Assembly (NCBI RefSeq): GCF_003628125.1
Contig: NZ_RBZU01000003.1
Location: 1-64,000 of the forward strand
Reading direction: 5' to 3'
Origin: Pararobbsia silviterrae
GTDB taxonomy: Bacteria > Pseudomonadota > Gammaproteobacteria > Burkholderiales > Burkholderiaceae
Length of the DNA stretch: 64,000 nt
The notes beneath the pieces are model-generated. The model was not told the origin of the DNA and searched no databases. It worked only from the letters and a program-made list of their open reading frames with translations. Within the stretch, counting starts at the first letter, position 1. The number at the start of each line of letters is the position of its first letter. The translations under genes and the position numbers were made by a program. This document shows positions 8,263-15,045 of the stretch, piece by piece.

Positions 8263-8985
8263 CTAGCCGAACCGAGGCACTTCGACCACTTGCCCATACG
8301 CTGGTTTATAGATCAGGATACGTTCGAAGGGGCCGAAATCGATACGCTCGTCCTGCGGCCACTCGATTTCTTGGTCCTGTGCGGGGTTCCAGAAGTCCAC
8401 GGTAATCAGAAGCCAAAGAGCATCACATTTCTGATATTTCGCCGCCTTCGCGACCTTGGTCGCCACGACTTCCGCTACGCGTTTCACCGCAAGCATGGGC
8501 ACCATGTAGCCCTGTTGAACTCGCCACTTTGCGTCTACCCTTTCCCCCGTCGAATACAGAGAAACAATGTAGGGTAGGTGTAGGTAGGCATGCCGCACCA
8601 CCTGCCCTGGCCGGTCAGACTGCACTTGTGCGGCCACTGCCGCAATCTCTCTGGCTTTAGCCTCGATATTGACGATCGGGCATTCAACCTTGAAGCCGAT
8701 CACTAGTTCGATAGGCCGCCCGCCCGACTCGGTATGAAGCTCTTGAGCACGGGCAACGACACGTTCGCGCGGCTTCACTTGCTGCTGTTCGCTGCATGCG
8801 TCCTCGCCGTCTTTGATATGCAGTTCAGTCAACTCGATGCCGATTTTTCGTTCGCCATGAATTAGGACATCCGGCCTATCCGAACGCTCGATGATTCCGG
8901 GCGGCAACACGAAGTCTTGCTGGAACGACTGGAACACGTGCCATTCGTCTTCTTGCTGCTTCGTCCATTTCCGATCGGCGTTCAT
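8263..8985 (-). CDS. Putative PD-(D/E)XK-like protein of a two-gene module
   Basis: 240 residues with no known domain that I can name with certainty. Residues 38-53 read PDVLIHGERKIGIELT: Asp39, a beta hairpin, then Glu51-x-Thr53. This resembles the PD-(D/E)XK nuclease core with Thr in place of Lys. Predicted secondary structure around it alternates strands and helices as expected. The ATG overlaps the stop of the upstream HEPN-like gene by four bases, so the two are translationally coupled. Role proposed: partner or effector of that gene. A catalytically dead or unrelated fold is possible. Confidence 0.55.
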   Translation of the reverse strand: MNADRKWTKQQEDEWHVFQSFQQDFVLPPGIIERSDRPDVLIHGERKIGIELTELHIKDGEDACSEQQQVKPRERVVARAQELHTESGGRPIELVIGFKVECPIVNIEAKAREIAAVAAQVQSDRPGQVVRHAYLHLPYIVSLYSTGERVDAKWRVQQGYMVPMLAVKRVAEVVATKVAKAAKYQKCDALWLLITVDFWNPAQDQEIEWPQDERIDFGPFERILIYKPAYGQVVEVPRFG

Positions 8986-9542
8986 CTTTCGATTTTCGGG
9001 TCGAGAGGTTTGGTCGCCTGAGTGGCGAGAAACGCGGCTTCCTTAAGCTCGGCCTGATAGCGATCGGCGTAAGCACTCAAATCATCGGGATAGTCCGCGC
9101 CACCGACCTTCTTCCATTCGGGATACAGGTAGCGCTCGTAGTAGTAGTACGCAGCTTGGAGCGCGGCATCAAGCTCGGGATACATGTTGACGGTCGGGTC
9201 TAGATCGCGGTGCCCCGCATGCTCGTCTCGGTAGCCCTTCATGTGCTCGTGATACTCGGTCCATTGCTGTTCGGACATGTGTACAGCCTGGAACAATCCT
9301 TCGCGGAATGCCGCGTGATCCGACTCGGGCACCAACTTCGTCCAGTGCGTATCGTCGTTGCGGCTACCGAGCACCTTGCACCAATCGATAACGGCGAGGT
9401 CCATCGCCCCGCTCATCATCACCCGCCAGAGGTCGATCTTGGTATCGGGCACAAGATCATGCAAAACCTGCTTCAGTAGAAGCACACGGACGAAGGCCCA
9501 GACGATCTGGATATGCGTCTTTACTGCCTCTTCGTATGCCAT
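8982..9542 (-). CDS. HEPN-like protein, candidate RNase toxin
   Basis: 186 residues, largely helical. Residues 105-111 read RDEHAGH, matching the HEPN ribonuclease signature (R, a polar residue, four residues, H), and the flanking context (EHMKGYRDEHAGHRDLD) resembles AbiU2/AbiV-like HEPN proteins. HEPN proteins cut RNA in toxin-antitoxin and abortive-infection systems. First gene of a coupled pair next to the prophage attL, a typical defence hot spot. Family assignment is from motif reading only; a non-catalytic helical protein cannot be excluded. Confidence 0.55.
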   Translation of the reverse strand: MAYEEAVKTHIQIVWAFVRVLLLKQVLHDLVPDTKIDLWRVMMSGAMDLAVIDWCKVLGSRNDDTHWTKLVPESDHAAFREGLFQAVHMSEQQWTEYHEHMKGYRDEHAGHRDLDPTVNMYPELDAALQAAYYYYERYLYPEWKKVGGADYPDDLSAYADRYQAELKEAAFLATQATKPLDPKIER

Positions 9543-9797
9543 CGCGCTTCCCCTCGTTTAATCGCAGTAAGCGTAGCGACAGGGAACAAGAACACGCCGA
9601 AGTAGATCGGGGTCGTTACCCGGATGATCTTATACAGACGAGGACGACACAGATAACGGGATCAACACTGAGGGGCACCGGCCCCGCTGCAATCGGATGC
9701 CGGATACGGATGGACTGTTCTGGATGCGTCTACCACGAACGGGCGGGACGGGTTCGCCGATCTGGTAGCTATCTGGTAGCGGTGGCGCAGAAAAGAC
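9543..9797. promoter_or_regulatory. Upstream region of the HEPN module
   Basis: No gene seen in these 255 bases. It should hold the minus-strand promoter of the HEPN/PD-(D/E)XK pair, but I could not pick a convincing -35/-10 pair. Confidence 0.3.
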
Positions 9798-9831
9798 AAA
9801 GGGTTAGCAAGTGCAAACCTGCTAACCCTTA
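9798..9831 (-). terminator. Original host terminator of the tRNA-Pro gene
   Basis: A perfect 11-bp stem (AAGGGTTAGCA with TGCTAACCCTT) is followed on the minus strand by TTTGTCTTTT. It lies 8 bases beyond the displaced tRNA-Pro 3' end at 9839, so before phage insertion it terminated that tRNA transcript. It is now cut off from the functional tRNA. Confidence 0.8.
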
Positions 9832-9838
9832 TCCATAC

Positions 9839-9884
9839 TGGTCGGAGCGATAGGATTCGAACCTACGACCCTCTGATCCCAAAT
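9839..9884 (-). repeat. attL: displaced 3' end of tRNA-Pro
   Basis: 46 bases identical to 50178-50223, from the encoded CCA end through the T-arm and variable region to the anticodon stem. Divergence starts immediately after (GAG here, CAG at the right end). It is a tRNA 3' half only and cannot be a functional tRNA. Confidence 0.95.
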
Positions 9885-9940
9885 GAGAATGGCTTTATCA
9901 GCCAAACGGTTGATACACCTGGTTTAGCGGTGGTTGATGT

Positions 9941-10019
9941 CTAAGACGCTGCACATAAAAACGGCACGGAACGATAAGGGTTTCGGGCCGCGTGCAACGC
10001 AGTTATTAGACAGAAACCA
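9941..10019. promoter_or_regulatory. Candidate integrase arm-type sites, left end
   Basis: CTAAGACGCTG at 9941-9951 and TTATTAGACAGAAACC at 10003-10018 closely match motifs at the right end (TTATTAGACGCTG and TTTTAGACAGAAGCC). Matching short repeats on both sides of an attachment core are expected of tyrosine-integrase arm sites. The assignment is inferred. Confidence 0.55.
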
Positions 10020-10021
10020 CC

Positions 10022-10492
10022 ATGAAAAATACGAGAGGAAAGCGGGTTGCCCAAGCCCTGATTTGCCTGGCATTCGCGATTTCTGGCGCCGCGCGCGCGG
10101 GCGACTTCGATGTCGTCGTGCCGATTCGGTCGTGGCACTTCGATGGCTCGGAGATGGCACCCCAACACTGGAACGAATTCAATCCTGGACTCGGCGTCGA
10201 GTATCGTGCCGATGGATGGCTCGTTGGGGGGGTGGCGTATCGGGACTCGTATTACAAGGTCGCGAAAGCGGCGTACGTCGGATACTCATACGCCCTTCCG
10301 GTGGTCGGGGAGTTTTCGATCGAGGGGACGATCCGAGCTGGCTACATTCGGGGATCTGGGTTTTCGAACTGGGGCGCGCTCCCCAGCATCGGCGTCAGCT
10401 ACGGAAAGACGGCGGTCGAACTCGAATTCCTGCCCGCGATCAAGAAGACGCAGGCAAGCGTTCTCGCGCTGATGGTCAGGCGGTCGTTTTAG
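10022..10492 (+). CDS. Signal-peptide beta-barrel protein, prophage moron
   Basis: 156 residues: signal peptide (1-26, ending ARAG) then a short barrel-like domain with alternating strands and a C-terminal Phe (MVRRSF). The motif NEFNPGLGVEYR with a following Tyr-rich strand resembles small outer-membrane barrels, loosely PagP-like, carried by phages and bacteria. It is at the extreme left end and on the strand opposite to the lysis genes, as lysogenic-conversion genes often are. It converges with the lipase-like gene, overlapping it by 17 bases. A change of the lysogen surface is a reasonable guess; activity unknown. Confidence 0.6.
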   Translation: MKNTRGKRVAQALICLAFAISGAARAGDFDVVVPIRSWHFDGSEMAPQHWNEFNPGLGVEYRADGWLVGGVAYRDSYYKVAKAAYVGYSYALPVVGEFSIEGTIRAGYIRGSGFSNWGALPSIGVSYGKTAVELEFLPAIKKTQASVLALMVRRSF

Positions 10493-11207
10493 CTTCCTGC
10501 GCCGCGGCGATCACTTCGACCCGATGCTGCACTGTCGAGATGTCGTGATCGCCCCCATTCGCGCCGCCCGGCCATTCCGCACCCGGGACAATATCGAAGC
10601 TCCCCGCATCGTCACGCAGCCATACGTGGTCCAGCAGCGGACGCGATTGCCAGCGGCTGTCACGCCACGGCCACGCCGCCCACAGATCCGCGCCGTTCAG
10701 CACGCAGACCATGCCAGCCAGTGCAGCAGCGTGCGCCGCATAGTAGCCAGCATCAGCAAACTTCGGTGCCTCGAAGCTGTGAAGCTGGCCGATCTGCTTT
10801 GCGGGCAGAAACAGCGGCGTCAGGTGCGTACGCGACGCGCCTAACGAATGACCGGCGACATTCACGACGTCATCCTGCGGAACGGTGTCGAGCACCCATT
10901 CCCACAGGTCACGCATGCCCTCGACCGCTCCCTGCGTGACATTGCCCCCTTCGACCGCGACGGGCTCAAGGGAGACGTCGCAAAACACGTCCATGAGCTT
11001 CAATGCGCTCGCGCGCGTGCCGCTGATGCTCAGGAATGTGTTGCCGTCGCTGTCGGCCGACAACACGGCCTGGTGCGAGGCGTTCGCATAGTTCCCGACC
11101 CATATTTCGCCGAGCGCGGTGAACGCCGAGCGCGCGGCGTTCTCGTCGATCAGGTAGGCAGCATTGGCCCGAGCTGCGGCCAACGCTGCTGCGCGCCAGT
11201 CGATCAT
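10476..11207 (-). CDS. Lipase-class-3-like serine hydrolase
   Basis: 243 residues from the ATG at 11207, which overlaps the upstream stop as ATGA. The nucleophile elbow GHSLGAS (Ser121) after strand VVNVAG is the alpha/beta-hydrolase signature of fungal-type (class 3) lipases; Asp and His candidates follow (LRDD region and QH near the end). Last gene of the lysis-side cluster, so either a lysis accessory attacking host lipid or a conversion factor. There is no signal peptide, which favours action from the cytoplasm at lysis. Substrate unknown. Confidence 0.7.
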   Translation of the reverse strand: MIDWRAAALAAARANAAYLIDENAARSAFTALGEIWVGNYANASHQAVLSADSDGNTFLSISGTRASALKLMDVFCDVSLEPVAVEGGNVTQGAVEGMRDLWEWVLDTVPQDDVVNVAGHSLGASRTHLTPLFLPAKQIGQLHSFEAPKFADAGYYAAHAAALAGMVCVLNGADLWAAWPWRDSRWQSRPLLDHVWLRDDAGSFDIVPGAEWPGGANGGDHDISTVQHRVEVIAAAQEAKTTA

Positions 11208-11695
11208 TGCGCCGCGCTCGCCGCCGCAGGTGCCGATGCGGCCGACGCTGCACTCGGCGCGGAAGCGGTCGAAGCACTGGAGGCCGGGGCGGCGGCGGTT
11301 GCGTTCGTGTAGACCGTCAGCGCGTTCTGCACGGTCAGCTGGAACACACCCAACGCCGCAATCACGACCGGCTTCTGCGCTGCCGGGATGTACGTCGAGG
11401 CCGTCACTGCGGCTTCGATCGCCGGGATGCCCGTCGTGATCAGCGATTGCGCGGACGTGACCGAGATCGCCGAAGCGGTCGTGCACACGACGCCGTTGAT
11501 GGTCGACGCAGCGGCGACAGCGGGATCGATCACGGCGACCGCCTGCAACGTCGGTTGGACGATCGCGCAACCGTCGGAGATGGCCGTCTGGAGCTTGGCG
11601 AGGTCGGCGGTGGCGGTGGCTTGCTGCGTGGACGAGCACGCGGCGAGGAACATGGACGCGGCAAGGCCTGCCGCAAGCAGCATACGTTTGAACAT
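11204..11695 (-). CDS. Phage lipoprotein with Ala/Ser-rich tail
   Basis: 163 residues from the ATG at 11695 (AAGG nine bases upstream). Lipobox LAAC at about residues 17-20, helical Ala/Thr/Val-rich body, and a C-terminal repeat of Ala/Ser/Pro. It is coupled by ATGA to the hydrolase gene and lies just after the holin, lysozyme and membrane genes. A lipoprotein here could be a spanin-like or conversion protein, but the length and lack of coiled coil do not match classical Rz1. Unknown function. Confidence 0.65.
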   Translation of the reverse strand: MFKRMLLAAGLAASMFLAACSSTQQATATADLAKLQTAISDGCAIVQPTLQAVAVIDPAVAAASTINGVVCTTASAISVTSAQSLITTGIPAIEAAVTASTYIPAAQKPVVIAALGVFQLTVQNALTVYTNATAAAPASSASTASAPSAASAASAPAAASAAQ

Positions 11696-11723
11696 GGTGA
11701 GTACCTTCAGGGAAGTTGGAGGG

Positions 11724-11930
11724 TTACTGCTTTGGAACGTCGGTGGGCTTGCTGAAGAAGCGAACAGCGACTGCATGGCCGGCCGCGAGCAGGATTGCTC
11801 CCATCGTGCCAGCGACTTCTGCGGGGGGAATAGGAAGCTTCAGGGCTTGGCAACCCCATGTGATGCAGCCGCCGAGCATGGCGCCGGTGATCGCCGCGGC
11901 GCCGGTTGAAACCGGAGAGGTCTGGTTCAC
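11724..11930 (-). CDS. Holin-like two-TM protein
   Basis: 68 residues from a GTG at 11930, chosen because GGAGG lies eight bases upstream and GTGA overlaps the lysozyme stop. Two hydrophobic segments (about 9-31 and 37-57) and a short basic C-terminus are the class II holin layout. Immediate neighbour of the GH24 lysozyme. It would make the membrane lesion that releases that enzyme. Confidence 0.7.
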   Translation of the reverse strand: MNQTSPVSTGAAAITGAMLGGCITWGCQALKLPIPPAEVAGTMGAILLAAGHAVAVRFFSKPTDVPKQ

Positions 11931-12412
11931 GATTGCGCCTCCGGTTCCGGCGCATGCTCCCCCGCCGGGGCAGCACCTTGGGCGAACAGCGCGCGCTCGG
12001 CTTCGCGACGACGCAAGAGGCCTGCGACAACGTGGCCGGCCGACTTGTCCCATTTGTCGAATTCGTCGATCGCGCCATCGATGTCGTTCTCGTTCAGAAG
12101 GCGCAGCATCGTAGAGTGGTAGAACGCCGTCGGCCCCACGTTGAGCACGAAATCGACAAGCGCATCGAATTCGTCCTGCGAGATACCGATCTTCACGAAC
12201 AGGTTGACGTAGTTCTGCGCGTCGGCCAGATCTTCTTCGAGAAATTCGATGGCCTGCTCAGGAGTGCACGTCATGTGCTCGTGAACGGCTTTCGTGTGGC
12301 CCCATCCGATCGTCCACGGGTCCGTGGGAAACGGCTTGTAGGCGGTAAGGACGGGCGCGCTCGCGGCTTCAAACTCCTTTGCGAGGTCAAGCGCCTGCTT
12401 CGAATACTTCAT
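11927..12412 (-). CDS. Phage endolysin, GH24 lysozyme
   Basis: 161 residues of the T4-lysozyme/RRRD family: N-terminal helix with catalytic Glu15 (KEFEAAS), then TIGWGHT (Thr34) and the characteristic later block DALVDFVLNVG and RRREAERALF. Cuts the glycan strand of host peptidoglycan. No signal peptide or SAR segment is visible, so it needs the holin next door. An acidic Pro/Ala tail of about 15 residues ends the protein. Overlaps the next upstream gene by four bases. Confidence 0.92.
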   Translation of the reverse strand: MKYSKQALDLAKEFEAASAPVLTAYKPFPTDPWTIGWGHTKAVHEHMTCTPEQAIEFLEEDLADAQNYVNLFVKIGISQDEFDALVDFVLNVGPTAFYHSTMLRLLNENDIDGAIDEFDKWDKSAGHVVAGLLRRREAERALFAQGAAPAGEHAPEPEAQS

Positions 12413-12777
12413 GAGGTTTCTCCTTCAATGAGAGCCTTCAAGACGCGTTCATTGCTATCGCGCAGCGCCCGAAGAACTTCGGCGTTGTCCGCCAATATCT
12501 CGCGCTGGGCTTCCGCGATAGCGAGAACCCCGGCGAGCATCTTTGCCTGTTCGATGCTGTTTTGCCGCTGCATTTCGGCCGATTCCTCGGCCTTCATCAT
12601 CAGGACGGCCCCCGCGATCGTTGCTTCGATCGACAGCATGAGATTCGTCGCGCCCCAATCGCTGTCATATCCGTGCATGAAATGCAGCGCGAGCGATGTC
12701 GAGATGAAGAGGCACAGCAGAACGAGGAAATTGCGAGGCTTGCGAATGACTAGGTACAGCTGAAGCACGCTAGGCAT
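12409..12777 (-). CDS. Two-TM, DUF1003-like protein in lysis cluster
   Basis: 122 residues: two membrane segments (about 16-33 and 41-61) and a long helical cytoplasmic tail with LAxxEAQREIL repeats. The pattern resembles DUF1003 membrane proteins, which are common in bacteria and have unknown function. Translationally coupled to the endolysin, so a role as holin, antiholin or superinfection factor is possible. Weak family call. Confidence 0.6.
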   Translation of the reverse strand: MPSVLQLYLVIRKPRNFLVLLCLFISTSLALHFMHGYDSDWGATNLMLSIEATIAGAVLMMKAEESAEMQRQNSIEQAKMLAGVLAIAEAQREILADNAEVLRALRDSNERVLKALIEGETS

Positions 12778-12961
12778 GAGGATGGAAATACGTGAAGACT
12801 TCGACGACCGCCTCGATGGCGACGAGCACGATCACAATCCACTCAAGACGTCGACCGTGTTTCACTTCGCGCGTGTCTTCGAGTGCTTCAAGACGCTCGC
12901 TGTAGTGGTCGAGCCGTTCCTCGTGGAACTCGAAACGCTGCTCGATCAGATCGTCATCCAT
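12770..12961 (-). CDS. Small coiled-coil tail-anchored protein
   Basis: 63 residues: charged coiled coil (about 3-38) followed by one hydrophobic segment (42-58). Overlaps its neighbours by eight bases on each side. Layout similar to XhlA-like haemolysin/holin helpers. It likely acts with the next gene, which has the same plan. Confidence 0.6.
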   Translation of the reverse strand: MDDDLIEQRFEFHEERLDHYSERLEALEDTREVKHGRRLEWIVIVLVAIEAVVEVFTYFHPHA

Positions 12962-13286
12962 GAACGCGCAGGAACAGTTCGATGACGGCGATCACGACCG
13001 CACCACCCGTGAAGATCGCGGCGTATTTGCCGGGCACTGCGTTTTGCGCATCCGTGAGTTGCTTGTCGAACTTCTCTCCGATGTGCGTGCGCAATTCGAG
13101 AATGTCGTCCTTCGTCGCCACTCGGCCGTAAGCCTCGCGCAGCGTAGCTACGGTCTCGTCGAGTTTCGCGATGTGTTGATCGTGTCGCTCGATCGATTCG
13201 TCGTGGGCTCGAATAGCGGCTTTGATCTCCGCAATTGCAAGAGCGTGTACTTGGTCGGCGGCGTGGAGCTCGTCTGTCGTCGGCAT
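12954..13286 (-). CDS. Coiled-coil protein with C-terminal membrane anchor, XhlA-like
   Basis: 110 residues. The first 85 form a coiled coil (HDESIERHDQHIAKLDETV and similar heptads); residues 88-107 are hydrophobic and anchor the C-terminus. This is the plan of XhlA-type phage lysis proteins. First gene of the lysis cluster on the minus strand. Function inferred from layout and context. Confidence 0.6.
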   Translation of the reverse strand: MPTTDELHAADQVHALAIAEIKAAIRAHDESIERHDQHIAKLDETVATLREAYGRVATKDDILELRTHIGEKFDKQLTDAQNAVPGKYAAIFTGGAVVIAVIELFLRVHG

Positions 13287-13365
13287 GATTTCCCCGGTAG
13301 GAATCGAGTTAGGTGGTGGCGTTGTGATGGAAGGCGGTGACTAAACGGACGCACGGCGAAATGGC

Positions 13366-13839
13366 CTAAGGCACATACATTTCGATCGTGAAATTGTCGT
13401 TATTGCCGGGAGTAATCCACGCTCCGGATCCTGTTTGCGATACACCCAACCATTCCGTTGGGGATTCCTGCGTGAGAATCACGTACGAACCCGAAGTGTT
13501 GTTTGTGATTTTTATTTGTCCGCTCCAATTTGGAGCGGTCGTGAAAATCAGCGTGTAAGAGTTAATGCTCGGTTTTGACGTAATGCCTGACGTTTGTCCG
13601 CTGACGAATGGCAACGAAAAATTTACGAAGGACACGCCGCTTGGCATTTGCTCTCCGGCAACGCCTAAGTTCCCCGTAATGCTCCCGGTCTTACCGACTA
13701 ATTCGCTGTAGCTGACAGGCAAAGCCGATTGGCCCGCTAGTGCGATAACCCGCGAGTCGCCCAAATGAAGTTGCAGTGAAGTGCCGATCTCGGTTGCGAT
13801 TTCCGACATCGCAATTGGAAGCGCTGCGGGCAGTGTCAT
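13366..13839 (-). CDS. Probable fibre-associated virion protein
   Basis: 157 residues from the ATG at 13839, which overlaps the stop of the S74 tail-fibre gene as ATGA. Beta-rich with many Ser, Thr, Gly and Asn and no signal peptide. Coupling to the fibre gene suggests a fibre accessory, cap or second receptor-binding protein. No family recognised. Confidence 0.6.
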   Translation of the reverse strand: MTLPAALPIAMSEIATEIGTSLQLHLGDSRVIALAGQSALPVSYSELVGKTGSITGNLGVAGEQMPSGVSFVNFSLPFVSGQTSGITSKPSINSYTLIFTTAPNWSGQIKITNNTSGSYVILTQESPTEWLGVSQTGSGAWITPGNNDNFTIEMYVP

Positions 13840-14756
13840 TTGACGGGTTCCACCAAAGCGCGAAGGCGAATGACTTCTTTCGCGAGTTCGACACATGCCG
13901 CGAGTGCAGCCTGCCCATACGCGACGCTCAGCCTTTCGTCGTCGTCCGCATGAATGGCCTCTTGCAGCACAGGAAGTAGCGATTGCGCACTCACGCCCAC
14001 CTGTCGGATGCCTGTATCGATCCGTGTGTATGTGCCGCTTTTGACGTTCGCCAAGCGCTGAACGAAATCAGGAGGCAAGCTTTCCCAATCCTTCTTCAGG
14101 CGTTCATCCGAGAGTGCGGTGATATCGCCGATCGCGATGAAATTCCCGGTCTCGTCAATACTGCACAGCGCCGTGGTGTTGGTGCTGTTCCAGATGTAGA
14201 ACTTCCCGTTCCATACCCGCAGGTATTTGTTCGGCGTCGTCGTGCCGTTCCCGATCATCTCGATACCGGCGCCGTTCGTGCTGTTGGGCGCATTCACCGT
14301 GAGCGTGCTGTTGCCGTTTGCGGGTTCGTTCAGCGTGAGACCCGGCAGCGAACTCAGCGACGCATACGCGGGATTGAGCATCCCCACGTCGACCTCAGAC
14401 AGGCCGCTGTCAAGCGACCCGCTGTTATCAGGCACGATCGTGACCGTCGTCACGGACGTGAACACGGATGCGCTGATCGTGCCGTAGACGGTGCCACCCG
14501 AGTTGAACGTCCGCACGCGGCGCCCAACGGTATAAAGCGCCGTTTGATTCCCGGCGACCGAGAATTGCGTTGTGCTGATGTACGTGGGCGTGAGGCCATA
14601 ATTCAGCCACTCCGGTCCCGCGTACCAGGCGGCGACGTCGGCCATCATCTGGCGCGCCGAGTCGTTCACCGTGCTCGGGGGCTGACCTTCCGCCCAATCG
14701 ATCGCGCCCGCGGTAGCGTTATCCGCCGGGGTCGTGGACCACTGCCAAAGGGCCAT
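13836..14756 (-). CDS. Tail fibre/spike with S74 self-cleaving chaperone
   Basis: 306 residues: N-terminal virion-attachment part (QWSTTPADNATA, WAEGQPPSTVNDSAR), a beta-rich shaft, then a C-terminal intramolecular chaperone (about 215-306). ALSDERLKKDW carries the catalytic Ser of peptidase S74, which trims itself off after trimerisation; GVSAQSLLPVLQEAI and LSVAYGQAALAACVELAKE follow, as in the family. It mediates receptor binding. A terminator lies just upstream on the same strand, so it probably needs antitermination or its own promoter. Confidence 0.88.
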   Translation of the reverse strand: MALWQWSTTPADNATAGAIDWAEGQPPSTVNDSARQMMADVAAWYAGPEWLNYGLTPTYISTTQFSVAGNQTALYTVGRRVRTFNSGGTVYGTISASVFTSVTTVTIVPDNSGSLDSGLSEVDVGMLNPAYASLSSLPGLTLNEPANGNSTLTVNAPNSTNGAGIEMIGNGTTTPNKYLRVWNGKFYIWNSTNTTALCSIDETGNFIAIGDITALSDERLKKDWESLPPDFVQRLANVKSGTYTRIDTGIRQVGVSAQSLLPVLQEAIHADDDERLSVAYGQAALAACVELAKEVIRLRALVEPVK

Positions 14757-14774
14757 TTCGGTTCACCTATAATC

Positions 14775-14801
14775 GTAAAAAACCCCGCACTCGGCGGGGT
14801 T
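14775..14801 (-). terminator. Intrinsic terminator before the tail-fibre gene
   Basis: Stem AACCCCGC with GCGGGGTT (14781-14801) followed on the minus strand by six T. It ends transcription coming from the ejection-protein genes unless that is antiterminated. Confidence 0.85.
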
Positions 14802-14811
14802 CGGAGACAGC

Positions 14812-15045
14812 ATGCTTTTCGAACTGATTAAGCAGCACTGGGTGGTCTTCCTGCTCATCATCTTCTTCGTGAACGTCCTAATTGGAATTCATGAGGCCGC
14901 CACGCGTAATCCCGCCGATAGCGGCTGGGAGGACCTGCCGCTGCAAGAGCCCGGGGAGCGCCTGTTGCGCAGCGTTGACGGTCGGGGCCGCACGAGCGTC
15001 CAAATACGGAAGCAGAGCGTTCGGGTTGAGAAGAAGATTCGATAG
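14812..15045 (+). CDS. Possible small membrane protein on the opposite strand
   Basis: 77 codons on the plus strand inside a minus-strand virion operon. ATG preceded by GGAGACAGC. The first 32 residues make one strong membrane helix, and codons in the first 22 positions, which do not overlap another gene, have GC-rich third positions as real genes here do. The rest is antisense to the end of the 675-residue virion gene. It could be an independently expressed moron. Modest confidence. Confidence 0.4.
   Translation: MLFELIKQHWVVFLLIIFFVNVLIGIHEAATRNPADSGWEDLPLQEPGERLLRSVDGRGRTSVQIRKQSVRVEKKIR

Noticed and set aside
9839-9884. A second tRNA-Pro gene
   Set aside because: Only the 3' 46 bases are present; the following bases do not restore the anticodon stem, D-arm or acceptor 5' strand. 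It is attL.
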